DNA of 64,000 nucleotides from Paenibacillus pinihumi DSM 23905 = JCM 16419. Lineage in GTDB: Bacteria; Bacillota; Bacilli; Paenibacillales; Paenibacillaceae. This document shows positions 1-8,794 of the stretch, piece after piece. Position 1 is the first letter of the stretch; each line of letters opens with the position of its first letter. The stretch spans positions 85,171-149,170 of the forward strand of contig NZ_AULX01000023.1 in assembly GCF_000422505.1 (NCBI RefSeq), written 5' to 3'. The translations under genes were made by a program, and so were the position numbers. The notes below the pieces were generated by a model, which worked only from the letters and a program-made list of their open reading frames with translations, searched no databases and was not told where the DNA came from.

Positions 1-1
1 C

Positions 2-652
2 ATCGGACTGCTGCTTTACAGGTTTATGCGCAGAAGTCCGCTAAAAGATGCACATGTGCATCATGAATACCATAACCATGATCATGACCATCACGGACAT
101 CATCCTGGACATTCACATGGTACCCGCTCTCAACATGAACATGCATACATATCTTCACATCATCACCCTGCGCATTCAGATCATCATCATCATGGTACAG
201 GCCAACATTCACATGATGAGCACCATCGTAACGGCTCAACCCGACGCAGCCGGTTTGCATCGATACTGGCTCACGCGTCGGATGAATTTTTTGAGATGGG
301 AAAATATTTGTTGTTCGGCGCTCTTCTTACGGCATTCATTCAAGTGAGCCTTAGCCGGGAAACATTGATCGGTATCGGCGACCATCCGGTATTATCGAAT
401 CTGTTCATGATGGGGTTTGCCTTTATTTTATCGATCTGTTCAACCTCTGACGCCTTCGTGGCCTCATCATTTAGCGGGACCTTTAATGCAGGCTCGCTGT
501 TGGCTTTCCTCGTATTCGGAGCGATGATTGACCTGAAGAACACCTTAATGCTGTTTTCTGTATTCCGGGCCAGAATTGTACTCTGGATTATCGTACTGAC
601 CTTTGTGCTGGTGCTTGCGGGGTCTTATCTGTTTCAATATTTCTTCTTCTAG
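2..652 (+). CDS. Permease, YcgR/COG0701-like (5' partial)
   Basis: The frame is open to the window edge, so the true start lies upstream; an internal ATG at 26 is not the start. What is visible is a short hydrophobic stretch, then a cytoplasmic loop of about 60 residues extremely rich in His, Asp and Ser (runs such as HNHDHDHHGHHPGHSHG), then about four membrane segments with SICSTSDAFVASSF and a short C-terminal tail. COG0701 permeases of the B. subtilis YcgR type have this arrangement and always sit beside a YcgQ-type partner, as here. The His loop suggests binding of zinc or another divalent metal; this is inference. The pair probably forms one membrane complex of unknown substrate. Confidence 0.75.
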   Translation: MGLLLYRFMRRSPLKDAHVHHEYHNHDHDHHGHHPGHSHGTRSQHEHAYISSHHHPAHSDHHHHGTGQHSHDEHHRNGSTRRSRFASILAHASDEFFEMGKYLLFGALLTAFIQVSLSRETLIGIGDHPVLSNLFMMGFAFILSICSTSDAFVASSFSGTFNAGSLLAFLVFGAMIDLKNTLMLFSVFRARIVLWIIVLTFVLVLAGSYLFQYFFF

Positions 653-694
653 TGCTTGTTCCGAACCTATAAAAATGCAGAAAGGAGCTTATTC

Positions 695-1624
695 ATGATT
701 TTCCACTATCTGATTCGGGGGATTATTTTGTCCGGCTTTGCCTTCCTGATTGTATACTTGACCAAAAGCGACCAGCTTGGGCTATACATCGCTCCCCGGA
801 TGGAGACGTATGTCAAGCTGTCGGCAGTCGGGCTATATGCTGCTGCTGTGTATCAATTTTATCTTGTATTTAGAACGTGGTCCGGCAGCCATGTTGAGCC
901 GGATTGTGATTGCGACCATACCCCATCGCCTTCCATAATGAAAAATACGATGATATATGGCCTGTTTCTGCTTCCGCTCTGTCTGGGCTTCCTGCTGCCT
1001 AACACGGTTATGGGCAGCACATTGGCTGCTAAAAAGGGGATGAGTTTAAACGGGTCTGTCAACATCACCCGCCCGGCTGCCGGAAACACATCCGGTGCGG
1101 ATCAAGCTGCGCAAATATCGGAAACTCCGGCCGGAGCCGGTATCTATAACGGGGGCTCCACCCCTCAGTCCGCTGATGAAATGTTCCCGTCTGATGTGTA
1201 TACGGAAAGCTATGCCGCCTATGCCAAAAAGCTGTATGCGCAAGACAGTATCGAAGTAACAGAGAAGCAGTTTATCGAGACGCTGACGACGCTCGACCTG
1301 TATCGGCAGCCGTTCCTGGGCAAGCAGGTAGTACTTAGCGGATTCGTATACCGCGAGCCTGAAATGTCTTCTTCCCAATTTGCGCTCAGCCGTTTTGCAA
1401 TGAACTGCTGCTCGGCCGATGCGCTTCCTTATGGACTGATGGTCAGCTATATGCAGGCAGAGAAGTACAAGGACGATGCATGGCTGAAAATTACCGGAAC
1501 TCTGGAGTTGACGCAGTACAACGGCAACCCTGTCCTTCAGATCAAGGCTTCCGGACTGGAAAATATACCAGCCCCTGACTCCCCTTACGTCTATCCTGAC
1601 TACGACTTTGGCTTTGATTCCTGA
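695..1624 (+). CDS. TIGR03943-type permease partner (YcgQ-like)
   Basis: 309 residues. A TTG at 656 is in frame, but the AAAGGAG at 681-687 fits the ATG at 695, giving MIFHYLIRG. The N-terminus has two to three membrane segments with a DCDCDH motif in the loop between them, followed by a segment near LLPNTVMGSTLAAKKGM. The C-terminal half (about residues 170-305) is a soluble extracytoplasmic domain with FVYREPEMSS and MNCCSADALPYGLMV, the Cys-Cys pair typical of YcgQ/DUF1980 proteins. It starts 43 nt after the permease stop, so the two are co-transcribed. B. subtilis ycgQR is linked to the zinc regulon, which suggests but does not prove a metal role. Confidence 0.75.
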   Translation: MIFHYLIRGIILSGFAFLIVYLTKSDQLGLYIAPRMETYVKLSAVGLYAAAVYQFYLVFRTWSGSHVEPDCDCDHTPSPSIMKNTMIYGLFLLPLCLGFLLPNTVMGSTLAAKKGMSLNGSVNITRPAAGNTSGADQAAQISETPAGAGIYNGGSTPQSADEMFPSDVYTESYAAYAKKLYAQDSIEVTEKQFIETLTTLDLYRQPFLGKQVVLSGFVYREPEMSSSQFALSRFAMNCCSADALPYGLMVSYMQAEKYKDDAWLKITGTLELTQYNGNPVLQIKASGLENIPAPDSPYVYPDYDFGFDS

Positions 1625-1663
1625 TAACGCCAACTAACATTTGCATGATAGTAAAGATTCATT

Positions 1664-1712
1664 AAAAAACCGCTGTGAACAAGGACTGGCTCCTTATTTA
1701 CAGCGGTTTTCC
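1664..1712. terminator. Bidirectional terminator
   Basis: AAAACCGCTGT and ACAGCGGTTTT form an 11-bp stem with A and T tracts on either side. It lies between the convergent permease pair and the small minus-strand gene and can serve both. Confidence 0.8.
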
Positions 1713-1734
1713 GTTCAATATGCATGCTCACAGC

Positions 1735-2145
1735 CTAATTCGTATCGCGCAGCCCTCTGTTCTTCGGCTGGTAGCGGAACAGCCAGTTAGCCGTATTATA
1801 ATTCGACTCGTACTGTATGCTCGCTGACCAGGTTCCGGCATTAGGACGTACGGCAAAGTCGTACATAATCTCTCCATGAGTCCAATTCCGCTTCATCCTT
1901 AGGGCATCAACAGCCATTTGGCGGAAAGCCCTTACCTGGGGAGTAGTCAATCCCGGATTCTGCTCCGACTTCAGCTCTCCGTTGCGACATTCGATCGGGT
2001 GATGTCTGATTCCAAACTTCCCTATGGTATTATTGCGAATTTGAATGGTGACCGTTCCTGACATCGCATGCGTCAGTTCTTCCTCCAGTTCTCGAAATAC
2101 AAAATCAACCTGCCGGGCTAATGGCATTTCCTCCAACCCCATCAT
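1735..2145 (-). CDS. Conserved small hypothetical protein
   Basis: 136 residues. Longer readings up to 2229 exist, but only the ATG at 2145 has a ribosome binding site (GCGAGGTG, 5 nt before MMGLEEMPLARQ). The protein is soluble, without signal or membrane segment. It has an acidic N-terminal helix (VFRELEEELTHAM), a central part with HHPIECRNGEL and a C-terminal half rich in aromatic residues (NWTHGEIMYDF, SIQYESNYNTANWLFRYQP). I do not recognise the family. It is monocistronic, sharing the 1664-1712 terminator with the convergent permease genes. Confidence 0.6.
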   Translation of the reverse strand: MMGLEEMPLARQVDFVFRELEEELTHAMSGTVTIQIRNNTIGKFGIRHHPIECRNGELKSEQNPGLTTPQVRAFRQMAVDALRMKRNWTHGEIMYDFAVRPNAGTWSASIQYESNYNTANWLFRYQPKNRGLRDTN

Positions 2146-2300
2146 GAATACACCTCGCAATCCTTTATTTCTCATTGTTTCCAAATAGGTAACAAGACTC
2201 ATTATAAAATCAATTATCTGAAATTTCAACTATTTTAGACATATTGTTGGTAAAAAAATAGTTCTTTATGCCTTTGTTTATTTGGTTTAATATAGAAATA

Positions 2301-2330
2301 TAGACCTATTACATAGGACGATGCTATAAT
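2301..2330 (+). promoter_or_regulatory. Sigma-A-like promoter of the chemotaxis receptor
   Basis: A perfect TATAAT at 2325-2330 is preceded at 18 bp by TAGACC (4 of 6 to TTGACA). It sits 31 bp before the receptor start at 2362. Confidence 0.5.
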
Positions 2331-2361
2331 ATGGTTAATCTAATCAAGGGGGATGCAGCCT

Positions 2362-3615
2362 ATGCAATGGCTAAACTCGTTGTCCATCCGCAATAAAATT
2401 TTAGTAGGAAGCTATTCAATTGTTATTTTATTTTCAATTGCCACATTAGCTGTTACGATGATTGCGGGCGCTTCGTTATATGTAAGCCTTTTCATTATTA
2501 TTGCCCTGGCAGCCGTTACGTACCCTATTTCCAGCATGATTGAAAAAACCATTACCAGATCCATAGGCGAATTGACAGATGTTGCATTCCGGATTTCCAA
2601 AGGAGATTTTTCACAGCGTGTGGATGTGAACAGCACTGTCGGACAGCTCGGCCATTCTTTCAACAGCATGATTGACAAGCTAAAAGATATTTTGAATGAA
2701 TCCATGAAGATTTCCCGTACGGTATCCGATTCAAGCGGCAACATACTAGATAAAAACAAAGATCTGAAAACCATTATGGAGCAAGTAACGCATTCCTGCA
2801 GCGAGCTTGCTGTAGGAGCCAATGAAATCTCCGAGGATGTAGCCGGCATGAGCGACTCCATTCAAGAAATTGAAGAGAAGATTTCAGCCTACGCCGATAC
2901 GACGAGACAGATTAACCATCAGTCCGAACTGACGCTGTCCCTTGTTGAAAAAGGACGCCAGTCCGTAGAGACCCAGAGTGAGAGCATGCGCCTGAATGTC
3001 GAAGCAACAGCGGTCGTATCGGAGACAATCGGTGAACTGTCCCGCAAGGCAGAAGGCATTACGAAAATCACCAGGACAATCTCGGAAATCGCTGAACAGA
3101 CCAACCTGCTGTCACTCAATGCTTCGATTGAAGCGGCGCGTGCAGGAGAGCATGGCCGGGGCTTCGCAGTTGTTGCCCAGGAGGTTCGCAACCTGGCAGA
3201 GGAATCCTCTGCATCAACGAAAGAAGTGTTCGGCCTGGTGCGTGGCATTGAGCAAAGCGTAAAAAATGCGATCGAGAAAATTCAAGCCAATGAACAGATT
3301 GTAAATGAACAAAGCGAACGTCTAAAGGAATCCGAGCAGGTCTTCCATGAAATTGTCGGCAGTGTACAGTTCATTACGGGGCAAATCTCTTCCTTTTCCA
3401 AAGAAATAGAGCTCATGCTCGACAGTGCCCGCAAAATTTCCAGCTCGATTCAGAACATTTCGGCGATTACCGAAGAGTCGGCTGCCGGGACGCAGGAAGT
3501 GTCCGCATCCATGAATGAGCAAATTACTTCCGTCCAGGAAGTTGTTGAGGAGACAGAAACGATGCAGCAGATGGTGACCAAGCTGCAAAAAACGATCCAG
3601 GTCTTCAAGTTCTAA
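2362..3615 (+). CDS. Methyl-accepting chemotaxis protein without a sensor ectodomain
   Basis: 417 residues. AAGGGGGA at 2346-2353 is 8 nt before the ATG at 2362; the ATG at 2353 is too close to it. Two membrane segments (about residues 13-32 and 36-54) are separated by only a few residues, so there is no extracellular ligand domain. A HAMP segment follows (about 55-110, [16 protein letters not shown]), then a coiled signalling domain with the conserved hairpin core [20 protein letters not shown] and [17 protein letters not shown]. The tip binds CheA/CheW in this family. The missing ectodomain implies sensing of membrane or cytoplasmic cues. Monocistronic, with its own promoter and terminator. 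Confidence 0.92.
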   Translation: MQWLNSLSIRNKILVGSYSIVILFSIATLAVTMIAGASLYVSLFIIIALAAVTYPISSMIEKTITRSIGELTDVAFRISKGDFSQRVDVNSTVGQLGHSFNSMIDKLKDILNESMKISRTVSDSSGNILDKNKDLKTIMEQVTHSCSELAVGANEISEDVAGMSDSIQEIEEKISAYADTTRQINHQSELTLSLVEKGRQSVETQSESMRLNVEATAVVSETIGELSRKAEGITKITRTISEIAEQTNLLSLNASIEAARAGEHGRGFAVVAQEVRNLAEESSASTKEVFGLVRGIEQSVKNAIEKIQANEQIVNEQSERLKESEQVFHEIVGSVQFITGQISSFSKEIELMLDSARKISSSIQNISAITEESAAGTQEVSASMNEQITSVQEVVEETETMQQMVTKLQKTIQVFKF

Positions 3616-3688
3616 TCTTATTCTATTCATCGCACCGCTCTGGCAACGTTATGGAAGCTTATATGCTTTTGAACATTTACATACCAAC

Positions 3689-3725
3689 AAAAAAGGTGGC
3701 TTCTCTGGCGGAAGCCACCTTTTTC
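3689..3725 (+). terminator. Terminator of the chemotaxis receptor gene
   Basis: AAAAAGGTGGCTTC and GAAGCCACCTTTTT form a strong stem around TCTGGCG and end in a T run. Confidence 0.85.
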
Positions 3726-3764
3726 ACTTTGCAAGAAAGTCTGGTGCATAAAATAATTAAATGG

Positions 3765-4424
3765 TTACAGGCCTTTATTGAAATCATAATCGACTGCCTT
3801 GAGAAAGGCACGCGCTATTACAGCATGCCCGTGCAGGCCCGGATGAACCCGGTCCCAGCCGAGTGACGCCGGATATACATGTTCCAGCACTTTATTGAAT
3901 GCCTCTTGAACATCAACAAACAAGGCATCGTATTTCTCAGCCAGCTTCTTGACCACTGCGCCATATGCATCCATTGTGTTGCGCATGGCATCATTGGCAT
4001 TCGGCTCGATGTAGAACGGCGTCATTAGAATAAGTCCCTTTACTGTTGGCTTGGTACGGGCAATCAGCTGTTCCAGCTCTGCTTCATACTCTTCAATCAG
4101 CACATGGGTTTCTGTCATGGATGGCTGGTCGAATTGACGCCAAACATCGTTAATGCCGATCATGATCGACAGCCAGTCCGGATTCAGGTCCAACACATCC
4201 CGTTCCCAGCGCGCTTTGAGATCACGCACATTGTGACCGCTGCTGCCCATATTTACAATCCGGAGGTTAAGCTCAGGATAGGTAGATTGCAGCAATGCAG
4301 CAACAACACTTACATAACCATTCCCAAAAGCATGAAATCCTCCGTCCCCGTAAGGGTGCGACCGTCCGCAATCCGTTATGGAATCTCCAATAAGAACAAT
4401 CTTGTCTCCGCTTGCAAATTTCAT
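3765..4424 (-). CDS. SGNH/GDSL-family esterase
   Basis: 219 residues, the usual length of a single-domain SGNH hydrolase. All four blocks are visible: GDSITD (residues 13-18, nucleophile Ser), Gly in NMGSSGHNVRDL (block II), GINDVW (Asn, block III) and DRVHPGLHGHAVIA (catalytic Asp and His, block V). There is no signal peptide, so the enzyme is cytoplasmic, as are many rhamnogalacturonan acetylesterase-like and lysophospholipase-like members. The substrate cannot be read from sequence; deacetylation of imported sugars is the common role. It stands alone between two convergent or co-directional terminators. Confidence 0.85.
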   Translation of the reverse strand: MKFASGDKIVLIGDSITDCGRSHPYGDGGFHAFGNGYVSVVAALLQSTYPELNLRIVNMGSSGHNVRDLKARWERDVLDLNPDWLSIMIGINDVWRQFDQPSMTETHVLIEEYEAELEQLIARTKPTVKGLILMTPFYIEPNANDAMRNTMDAYGAVVKKLAEKYDALFVDVQEAFNKVLEHVYPASLGWDRVHPGLHGHAVIARAFLKAVDYDFNKGL

Positions 4425-4608
4425 TCTCGTATCCCTGCCTTTGTCATAGTCGAATTTATGGGCTTCATCATCAGAAACGGATTCATGTAACCGATTTCAA
4501 TCTTTTCAGCCCTTGAGCTTTACTTTCGTATTTATGTATTCAGTTCCATTTCCTTGAACACAGCTATAATGTTAATACCAAGCCCTTATATTGTAAAGCC
4601 GCTCTTCC

Positions 4609-4652
4609 AAAAAAAAGATGGAGCAGGCTGTTGCACCCTGCTCCATCTTTCA
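4609..4652 (-). terminator. Terminator of the CAP-domain gene
   Basis: AAAGATGGAGCAGG and CCTGCTCCATCTTT form a 14-bp stem. Read on the minus strand it ends in a run of eight T, downstream of the gene ending at 4728. Confidence 0.85.
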
Positions 4653-4727
4653 TGAATATTAATGAGATATCTTTAATAATGCCGGATTAGAAATTTTTCA
4701 TTCTATTGAATCTCGATCCTGTAATGA

Positions 4728-5531
4728 TTAGTTCGTGAATTCCTGAACCCATTGTCCGTTGTAATAACCGACACCAATTTTGTTGAAATTAGCGTTCAGG
4801 ATATTCTCACGGTGACCCTGGCTGTTCATCCAGTCGTTCATAACCTGGGCAGGAGACTGCTGACCGCTGGCAATATTCTCGCCGGCATAGGAATACTTGA
4901 TTCCGTACTGGGTCATCATATCAAACGGTGAGCCGTAAGTTGGCGACGTATGGCTGAAGTAATGGTTATTGTACATATCCTTCGCCTTATCCAGCGCAAC
5001 TCTCGCTAATGCGGAATCAGAGGCAAGCGGCTTCAGGCCGGCTTTCCCGCGCTCTACATTTACAAGTCTCACGACCTCAGCCTCAAACTTGCTTTGCTCC
5101 GTTGCTGTACCGCCGTTAGAGCCGTTTGAGCTGTCCGGCTTGTCAGGGGTAGTTGTTCCCGGTTTGGACGGTGCTGTCGGCGTACTGCCGTTATTGGAAC
5201 CCGAACCAGCCGGAGGCGCAGTCACTTCGCCTGGGGAACCTGCAGACGGGAAATTCTTAAAAATGTCTTGCAGATTAAAGCTGAAGCCTGGCAAAGAACC
5301 ATTATTGAACAGCTGCGAGAGCTGCGGATTCGACTTCAACAGATCCTCCAGGGAAGAGCCCTGGTTCGATAAATTCGTGATGACCTTGCTGTCTACCTGA
5401 ACATGCACAGGGATTGTGTTCACGCTTGGCGCAGCCGATGCTGTACCTGCACCTGCACTTATTCCTCCTGCTGCGATCAATCCTGCTGCTAGTGTCCCGG
5501 CAATCGTACGGTGAAACAAACGCTTACTCAT
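4728..5531 (-). CDS. Secreted CAP-domain (SCP/PR1, YkwD-like) protein
   Basis: 267 residues. The ATG at 5531 follows AGGAGGATGATTTC; an upstream in-frame Met has no ribosome binding site. A Sec signal peptide (MSKRLFHRTIAGTLAAGLIA, cleavage near GTASAAP) is followed by a region of about 80 residues without homology (VIPVHVQVDSKVI-like segment, LLKSNPQLSQLFNN), a Gly/Ser/Pro/Thr linker and a C-terminal CAP domain of about 120 residues. The CAP domain has HYFSHTSPTYGSPFDMM, AGENIASGQ, WMNSQGHRENIL and GVGYYNGQWVQEF. The His and Glu residues of the CAP cavity are present. Function of bacterial CAP proteins is unsettled; it is exported and probably wall-associated. Confidence 0.9.
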   Translation of the reverse strand: MSKRLFHRTIAGTLAAGLIAAGGISAGAGTASAAPSVNTIPVHVQVDSKVITNLSNQGSSLEDLLKSNPQLSQLFNNGSLPGFSFNLQDIFKNFPSAGSPGEVTAPPAGSGSNNGSTPTAPSKPGTTTPDKPDSSNGSNGGTATEQSKFEAEVVRLVNVERGKAGLKPLASDSALARVALDKAKDMYNNHYFSHTSPTYGSPFDMMTQYGIKYSYAGENIASGQQSPAQVMNDWMNSQGHRENILNANFNKIGVGYYNGQWVQEFTN

Positions 5532-5612
5532 GAAATCATCCTCCTCGTGTTTTGGGTGCCTTTGGTGACGTGTCCCATGGTAACACGAACAAAACATGAT
5601 TTCATGCCATAA

Positions 5613-6764
5613 TTATTGGGAGATTAAATATTTCTCATGCAGGAATTCTGACATTTTGGTATGCTTGCGCATCGATTTTTCATGAACAAGGTTGATTTTC
5701 CCATTATCGAGTCTGCCGAATCTCTCTGCCAGCTCCTCATTTTCATGCGACCAGTCGACGCCATCCAGAGCTGCCAGACATGATGTCCACTCCGAATTAT
5801 AGACGCCATCCTTGTACAGGAATCCGTGCGCATATAATGCGATGGCTTCCTGCGCTACACGTGTAGAAGATACGTATTGGGATAAGCCCGGCTGCTCCGG
5901 AAGATGCGGCAGAATGCCATTCAAATATTGGTGCAAGATTTCGATATGAGCAGGAATATCCTTGCGGATCTTCCGTGCCATCTCGTAGGAAGGCTGCATT
6001 TTCCCAGTGAATAACAACGTAGCTGTAGAATAAAGCCAGCTGAAGCAGGTGAAATTCTTGTTAAACGAGGTCAGGTTGTTGCGGCGCTCAATACCCGCCG
6101 ATTTCAGCAGCTCGTTGTAGTCGGCTACCTGCTGCATAACAAGGTTCAGCGGATCGGTGGAGTCAAAGGAATGACCCAACTCCTTGCTCACCAACTGCAC
6201 CTTGGAGTTGATGTCGCCAAATAACTGCTTCTCTTCCTCTTCGTCCAACCCGATATACAGCTGTACGGACAGCTCGCTCTCCATCAGGTCCAGGCGGCGT
6301 GCTTCAATTTCAGCCAACAGACCCTCCGTCTGCTCCAACTCCTCAACGAGTGACTCGTCCTCAGGCGCTCTTCTGCATTTCACTTTGAGCTGTGAAGCCT
6401 TTCTCTCAACTTTGCGGACTTCCTTGAGCAGTTGCTCATTGACATAGCCAAGCGCCTGAATCCGGTGCTGGCCGTCTAGAATGCTCAGCTTGGAGCCGTG
6501 GCGTAGAATGAGGTTTCCCCCTTCTCTGGCAAGCTGATTCACCTGACGCAGGGACAGGGTGACCGGACCAAAGAAAACATGCTCCAGCTCACGCTCCTGC
6601 AGGTAATTGGCAATTTTGCGGCGCTGCATCGGACTTAGCTTCCGCTGCACCATTGGATCGATAGCGGTATAGTTCAGCAAATCCTGAACACGAAGCGAGA
6701 CGGTCGCTACCCCGAAGCTCTCACAGTAAGGATGAATGGTCATTTGCAAACGTAAACCGTCCAT
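5613..6764 (-). CDS. DGQHR-domain protein (DndB-like), second of a pair
   Basis: 383 residues. The signature LDGQHRIQAL lies at about residues 96-105, followed by a long charged coiled segment (about 110-165) and YIGLDEEEEKQLFGDINSKV. This is the pattern of the DGQHR/DndB family, best known for DndB, the regulator of DNA phosphorothioation. Its ATG overlaps the stop of the upstream paralogue by one base (TAATG), so translation is coupled. No dndCDE, nuclease or methylase gene is near, so a standalone role is likely. Function is unknown; binding of DNA or a nucleotide is plausible for the family. Confidence 0.75.
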   Translation of the reverse strand: MDGLRLQMTIHPYCESFGVATVSLRVQDLLNYTAIDPMVQRKLSPMQRRKIANYLQERELEHVFFGPVTLSLRQVNQLAREGGNLILRHGSKLSILDGQHRIQALGYVNEQLLKEVRKVERKASQLKVKCRRAPEDESLVEELEQTEGLLAEIEARRLDLMESELSVQLYIGLDEEEEKQLFGDINSKVQLVSKELGHSFDSTDPLNLVMQQVADYNELLKSAGIERRNNLTSFNKNFTCFSWLYSTATLLFTGKMQPSYEMARKIRKDIPAHIEILHQYLNGILPHLPEQPGLSQYVSSTRVAQEAIALYAHGFLYKDGVYNSEWTSCLAALDGVDWSHENEELAERFGRLDNGKINLVHEKSMRKHTKMSEFLHEKYLISQ

Positions 6765-7900
6765 TATTCCGCTGCCTCCTTATCAGAAATCAACAATAAT
6801 TGGTGCTCATTATAGAAATCACGAATAAAGTTATAAGCCTTCATAATCCGGCTGCGGCGTGGCAGACGATCCTTCTCGTCATCCTTGTAAATTTCATGCC
6901 ATTTCACATGAGGCAAAATTTGCATCGCATGCTTGAGGTTATAGACGTTGAACTGCTGTGTTTTGAAAGCTTCCTCGTGGAAGAACAGCGACAGTGCAAT
7001 CTGGACGTTCTCTGTCCAGCAGATTTCCGATTTGCTTGGCTGCGGCAGATATTTCAGCATCAGCTCAAAATATTCCGACGCCTGTTCCATACCTCGTATC
7101 AAATCGGTCTCGGTATAATGATAGCCATTATGTCTTGCCGCCGATTTCAGCCTGCCTTCGAACAGGCCGACCATCAGCTCGATCAGCAGGTGGTAGCTCC
7201 ATAAATATTCCGGCGCCTTGCCACGTTCCGAATACATATCGACTCGAATGTTCTCCATAACCGGGTGTTCCTGAACCAGCCTGCTGGCCATGACGTGGTA
7301 AAATCTGCGCTGGTCGCGCAAAACAGCCAGGTTGCCTCCGATTTTGCGGGGGAGCTTATTAATATCGGAGAATAATTGGCGCTCCTGCTTCGCATTGATA
7401 TCCAGATAGATCATAACGGAAATCGGGAAATCATATAATCTGCTGAGCTTCTTCGTAATCTCTTCCATCCGCTCATATTCACGGCGGTCTTTGGCACGCG
7501 CCATGTTGCTTTGAAGCGTTTCCATGAGACGACGGAACGCCGCAAGCCTGTGCTGGCCGTCAACAACATAGCATTTTTCCATCGCCTGGAGATTCAGGGT
7601 CTGACTGGATTCGTCGTACTGTCCTGCACCTCTTGCTGACAGGATAATGCCGGGAAAGTATACGGTCTGCCCATGATCGAGATAGAGCAGAACATAGTCC
7701 ATCAGTTTGGATAAGTTTTGCGGGATCAGCTGGCGCTGCACTTCAAGGTCAATCTCATAAATTGAAAAAAGCTTGCTCATCGGCAATGTTGTCGATAAAG
7801 TCGTCTGTCCGAACGTGCGTGCCAGCTTCCCCGGAATTTCAATATAGGAAGGGCTTTTATGCTGGGAAATCAAATCAGATAAGGATTCAATCGTGTCCAC
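6764..7900 (-). CDS. DGQHR-domain protein (DndB-like), first of a pair
   Basis: 378 residues, GTG start at 7900 preceded by AAAGGAG. The motif VVDGQHRLAAFRRL is at about residues 112-125, and MIYLDINAKQERQLFSDIN further on mirrors the YIGLDEEEEKQLFGDIN of the next gene, so the two are diverged paralogues with the same fold. The N-terminal half has ILSARGAGQYDESSQ where DndB proteins carry the strand leading to the DGQHR loop. The C-terminal 150 residues are helical and less conserved. The pair is transcribed from the 7949-7977 promoter. What they act on cannot be told from the neighbourhood. Confidence 0.75.
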   Translation of the reverse strand: MDTIESLSDLISQHKSPSYIEIPGKLARTFGQTTLSTTLPMSKLFSIYEIDLEVQRQLIPQNLSKLMDYVLLYLDHGQTVYFPGIILSARGAGQYDESSQTLNLQAMEKCYVVDGQHRLAAFRRLMETLQSNMARAKDRREYERMEEITKKLSRLYDFPISVMIYLDINAKQERQLFSDINKLPRKIGGNLAVLRDQRRFYHVMASRLVQEHPVMENIRVDMYSERGKAPEYLWSYHLLIELMVGLFEGRLKSAARHNGYHYTETDLIRGMEQASEYFELMLKYLPQPSKSEICWTENVQIALSLFFHEEAFKTQQFNVYNLKHAMQILPHVKWHEIYKDDEKDRLPRRSRIMKAYNFIRDFYNEHQLLLISDKEAAE

Positions 7901-7948
7901 TTGTCTGTCACTCCTTTGTCATATCATCGCTACTTCACGGTTAGTCCT

Positions 7949-7977
7949 AATTTATAAGTATATCAAATACGGTGCAA
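7949..7977 (-). promoter_or_regulatory. Candidate promoter of the DGQHR pair
   Basis: On the minus strand TTGCAC is followed after exactly 17 bp by TAAATT, about 50 bp before the GTG start. The rest of 7978-8229 shows no gene or clear signal. Confidence 0.35.
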
Positions 7978-8229
7978 GATTTACATGAGCAATTTTGTTG
8001 GATCATAGCCGATCTTATGGAAATTTAAACCTTTTTATGACGTTTTTTAAAAGATAATGTCCAAATTTGTATAATAGTCCCGTTTTTAGAACCGAACACG
8101 CTTTTTCTTACTCCTGTACAGGCATATAAAATGTTCATTGCCCCCGGCATTTACCAACAAATTCTTCCATGTCATGTTACATTGTATGCTTCATTGTTTG
8201 CTTCATTCTTACCCTCCTGCGGGCATAAC

Positions 8230-8262
8230 AAAACGAATCCCCCCACAGATGTGAGGAGATTC
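8230..8262 (-). terminator. Terminator of the ectoine operon
   Basis: Minus-strand stem GAATCTCCTCACA / TGTGGGGGGATTC followed by GTTTTGTT, immediately after the UPF0316 gene. It marks the 3' end of the long ehu-ect transcript. Confidence 0.65.
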
Positions 8263-8272
8263 TTTACAATCA

Positions 8273-8794
8273 TTAACGGTTCGTCAGCTTCGTCCAGAAA
8301 CCGCCCTTGAACTGTTTCGGTTCATGGGAGATGACGAATGCCTTGGGAGAAAGTTTGTCGAGTGTATTCATCAGCCTCTTCTCATTGCTGCGCTTTACGA
8401 GCACCTGCATGACCAGACGCTTGCCGTCTCTGCCATCTGCCTGCCATGTCGTCACGCCATAACCCAAATCGCGCAGACGGTTCGGCAGGTCAATGGAAAT
8501 CGAATCCACGATGACCTGTACGACCAGGTAGCCAAGGGCAAGATATTCTTCAATTTTGCTGCCCACGTAGACCCCTATGCCGAAGCCGATACAGTAAGCG
8601 GCCATATTGACCGGGCTGTCCAGGTTACTGAGCACCAGGTTGAGCCCGATCAGATAGATGAACACCTCTACCATCGCAAGCATCGAGGCGGCTAACGTCC
8701 GTCCCTTCACGACAAGGATGAGCCGGAGCGTAAAGCTGGCCACATAAACAATGTTGATGGCAATAATGGTACCGGCAAGCGACCAGGAAATCAT
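8273..8794 (-). CDS. UPF0316 membrane protein (YebE-like, DUF2179)
   Basis: 173 residues. Three membrane helices fill the first about 90 residues (IIAINIVYVASFTLRLILVV, then MVEVFIYLIGLNLVLSNL and a third around YCIGFGIGVYVGSKIEEYLA), followed by a soluble C-terminal DUF2179 domain (about 95-165, LRDLGYGVTTWQADGRDG, VMQVLVKRSNEKRL). This matches the UPF0316 family (B. subtilis YebE). Function is unknown. Its ATG overlaps the ectD stop (ATGA), so it is translated from the same message as hydroxyectoine synthesis. That coupling suggests a role in osmotic or solute homeostasis; this is inference. Confidence 0.85.
   Translation of the reverse strand: MISWSLAGTIIAINIVYVASFTLRLILVVKGRTLAASMLAMVEVFIYLIGLNLVLSNLDSPVNMAAYCIGFGIGVYVGSKIEEYLALGYLVVQVIVDSISIDLPNRLRDLGYGVTTWQADGRDGKRLVMQVLVKRSNEKRLMNTLDKLSPKAFVISHEPKQFKGGFWTKLTNR

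Noticed and set aside
24..260. Open frames on both strands within the His-rich loop
   Set aside because: They are shadows of the repetitive CAT/ATG-rich coding sequence of the permease loop.
1046..1633. Long frame antisense to the YcgQ-like gene
   Set aside because: No ribosome binding site, overlaps a clear family member, and composition mirrors the sense gene.
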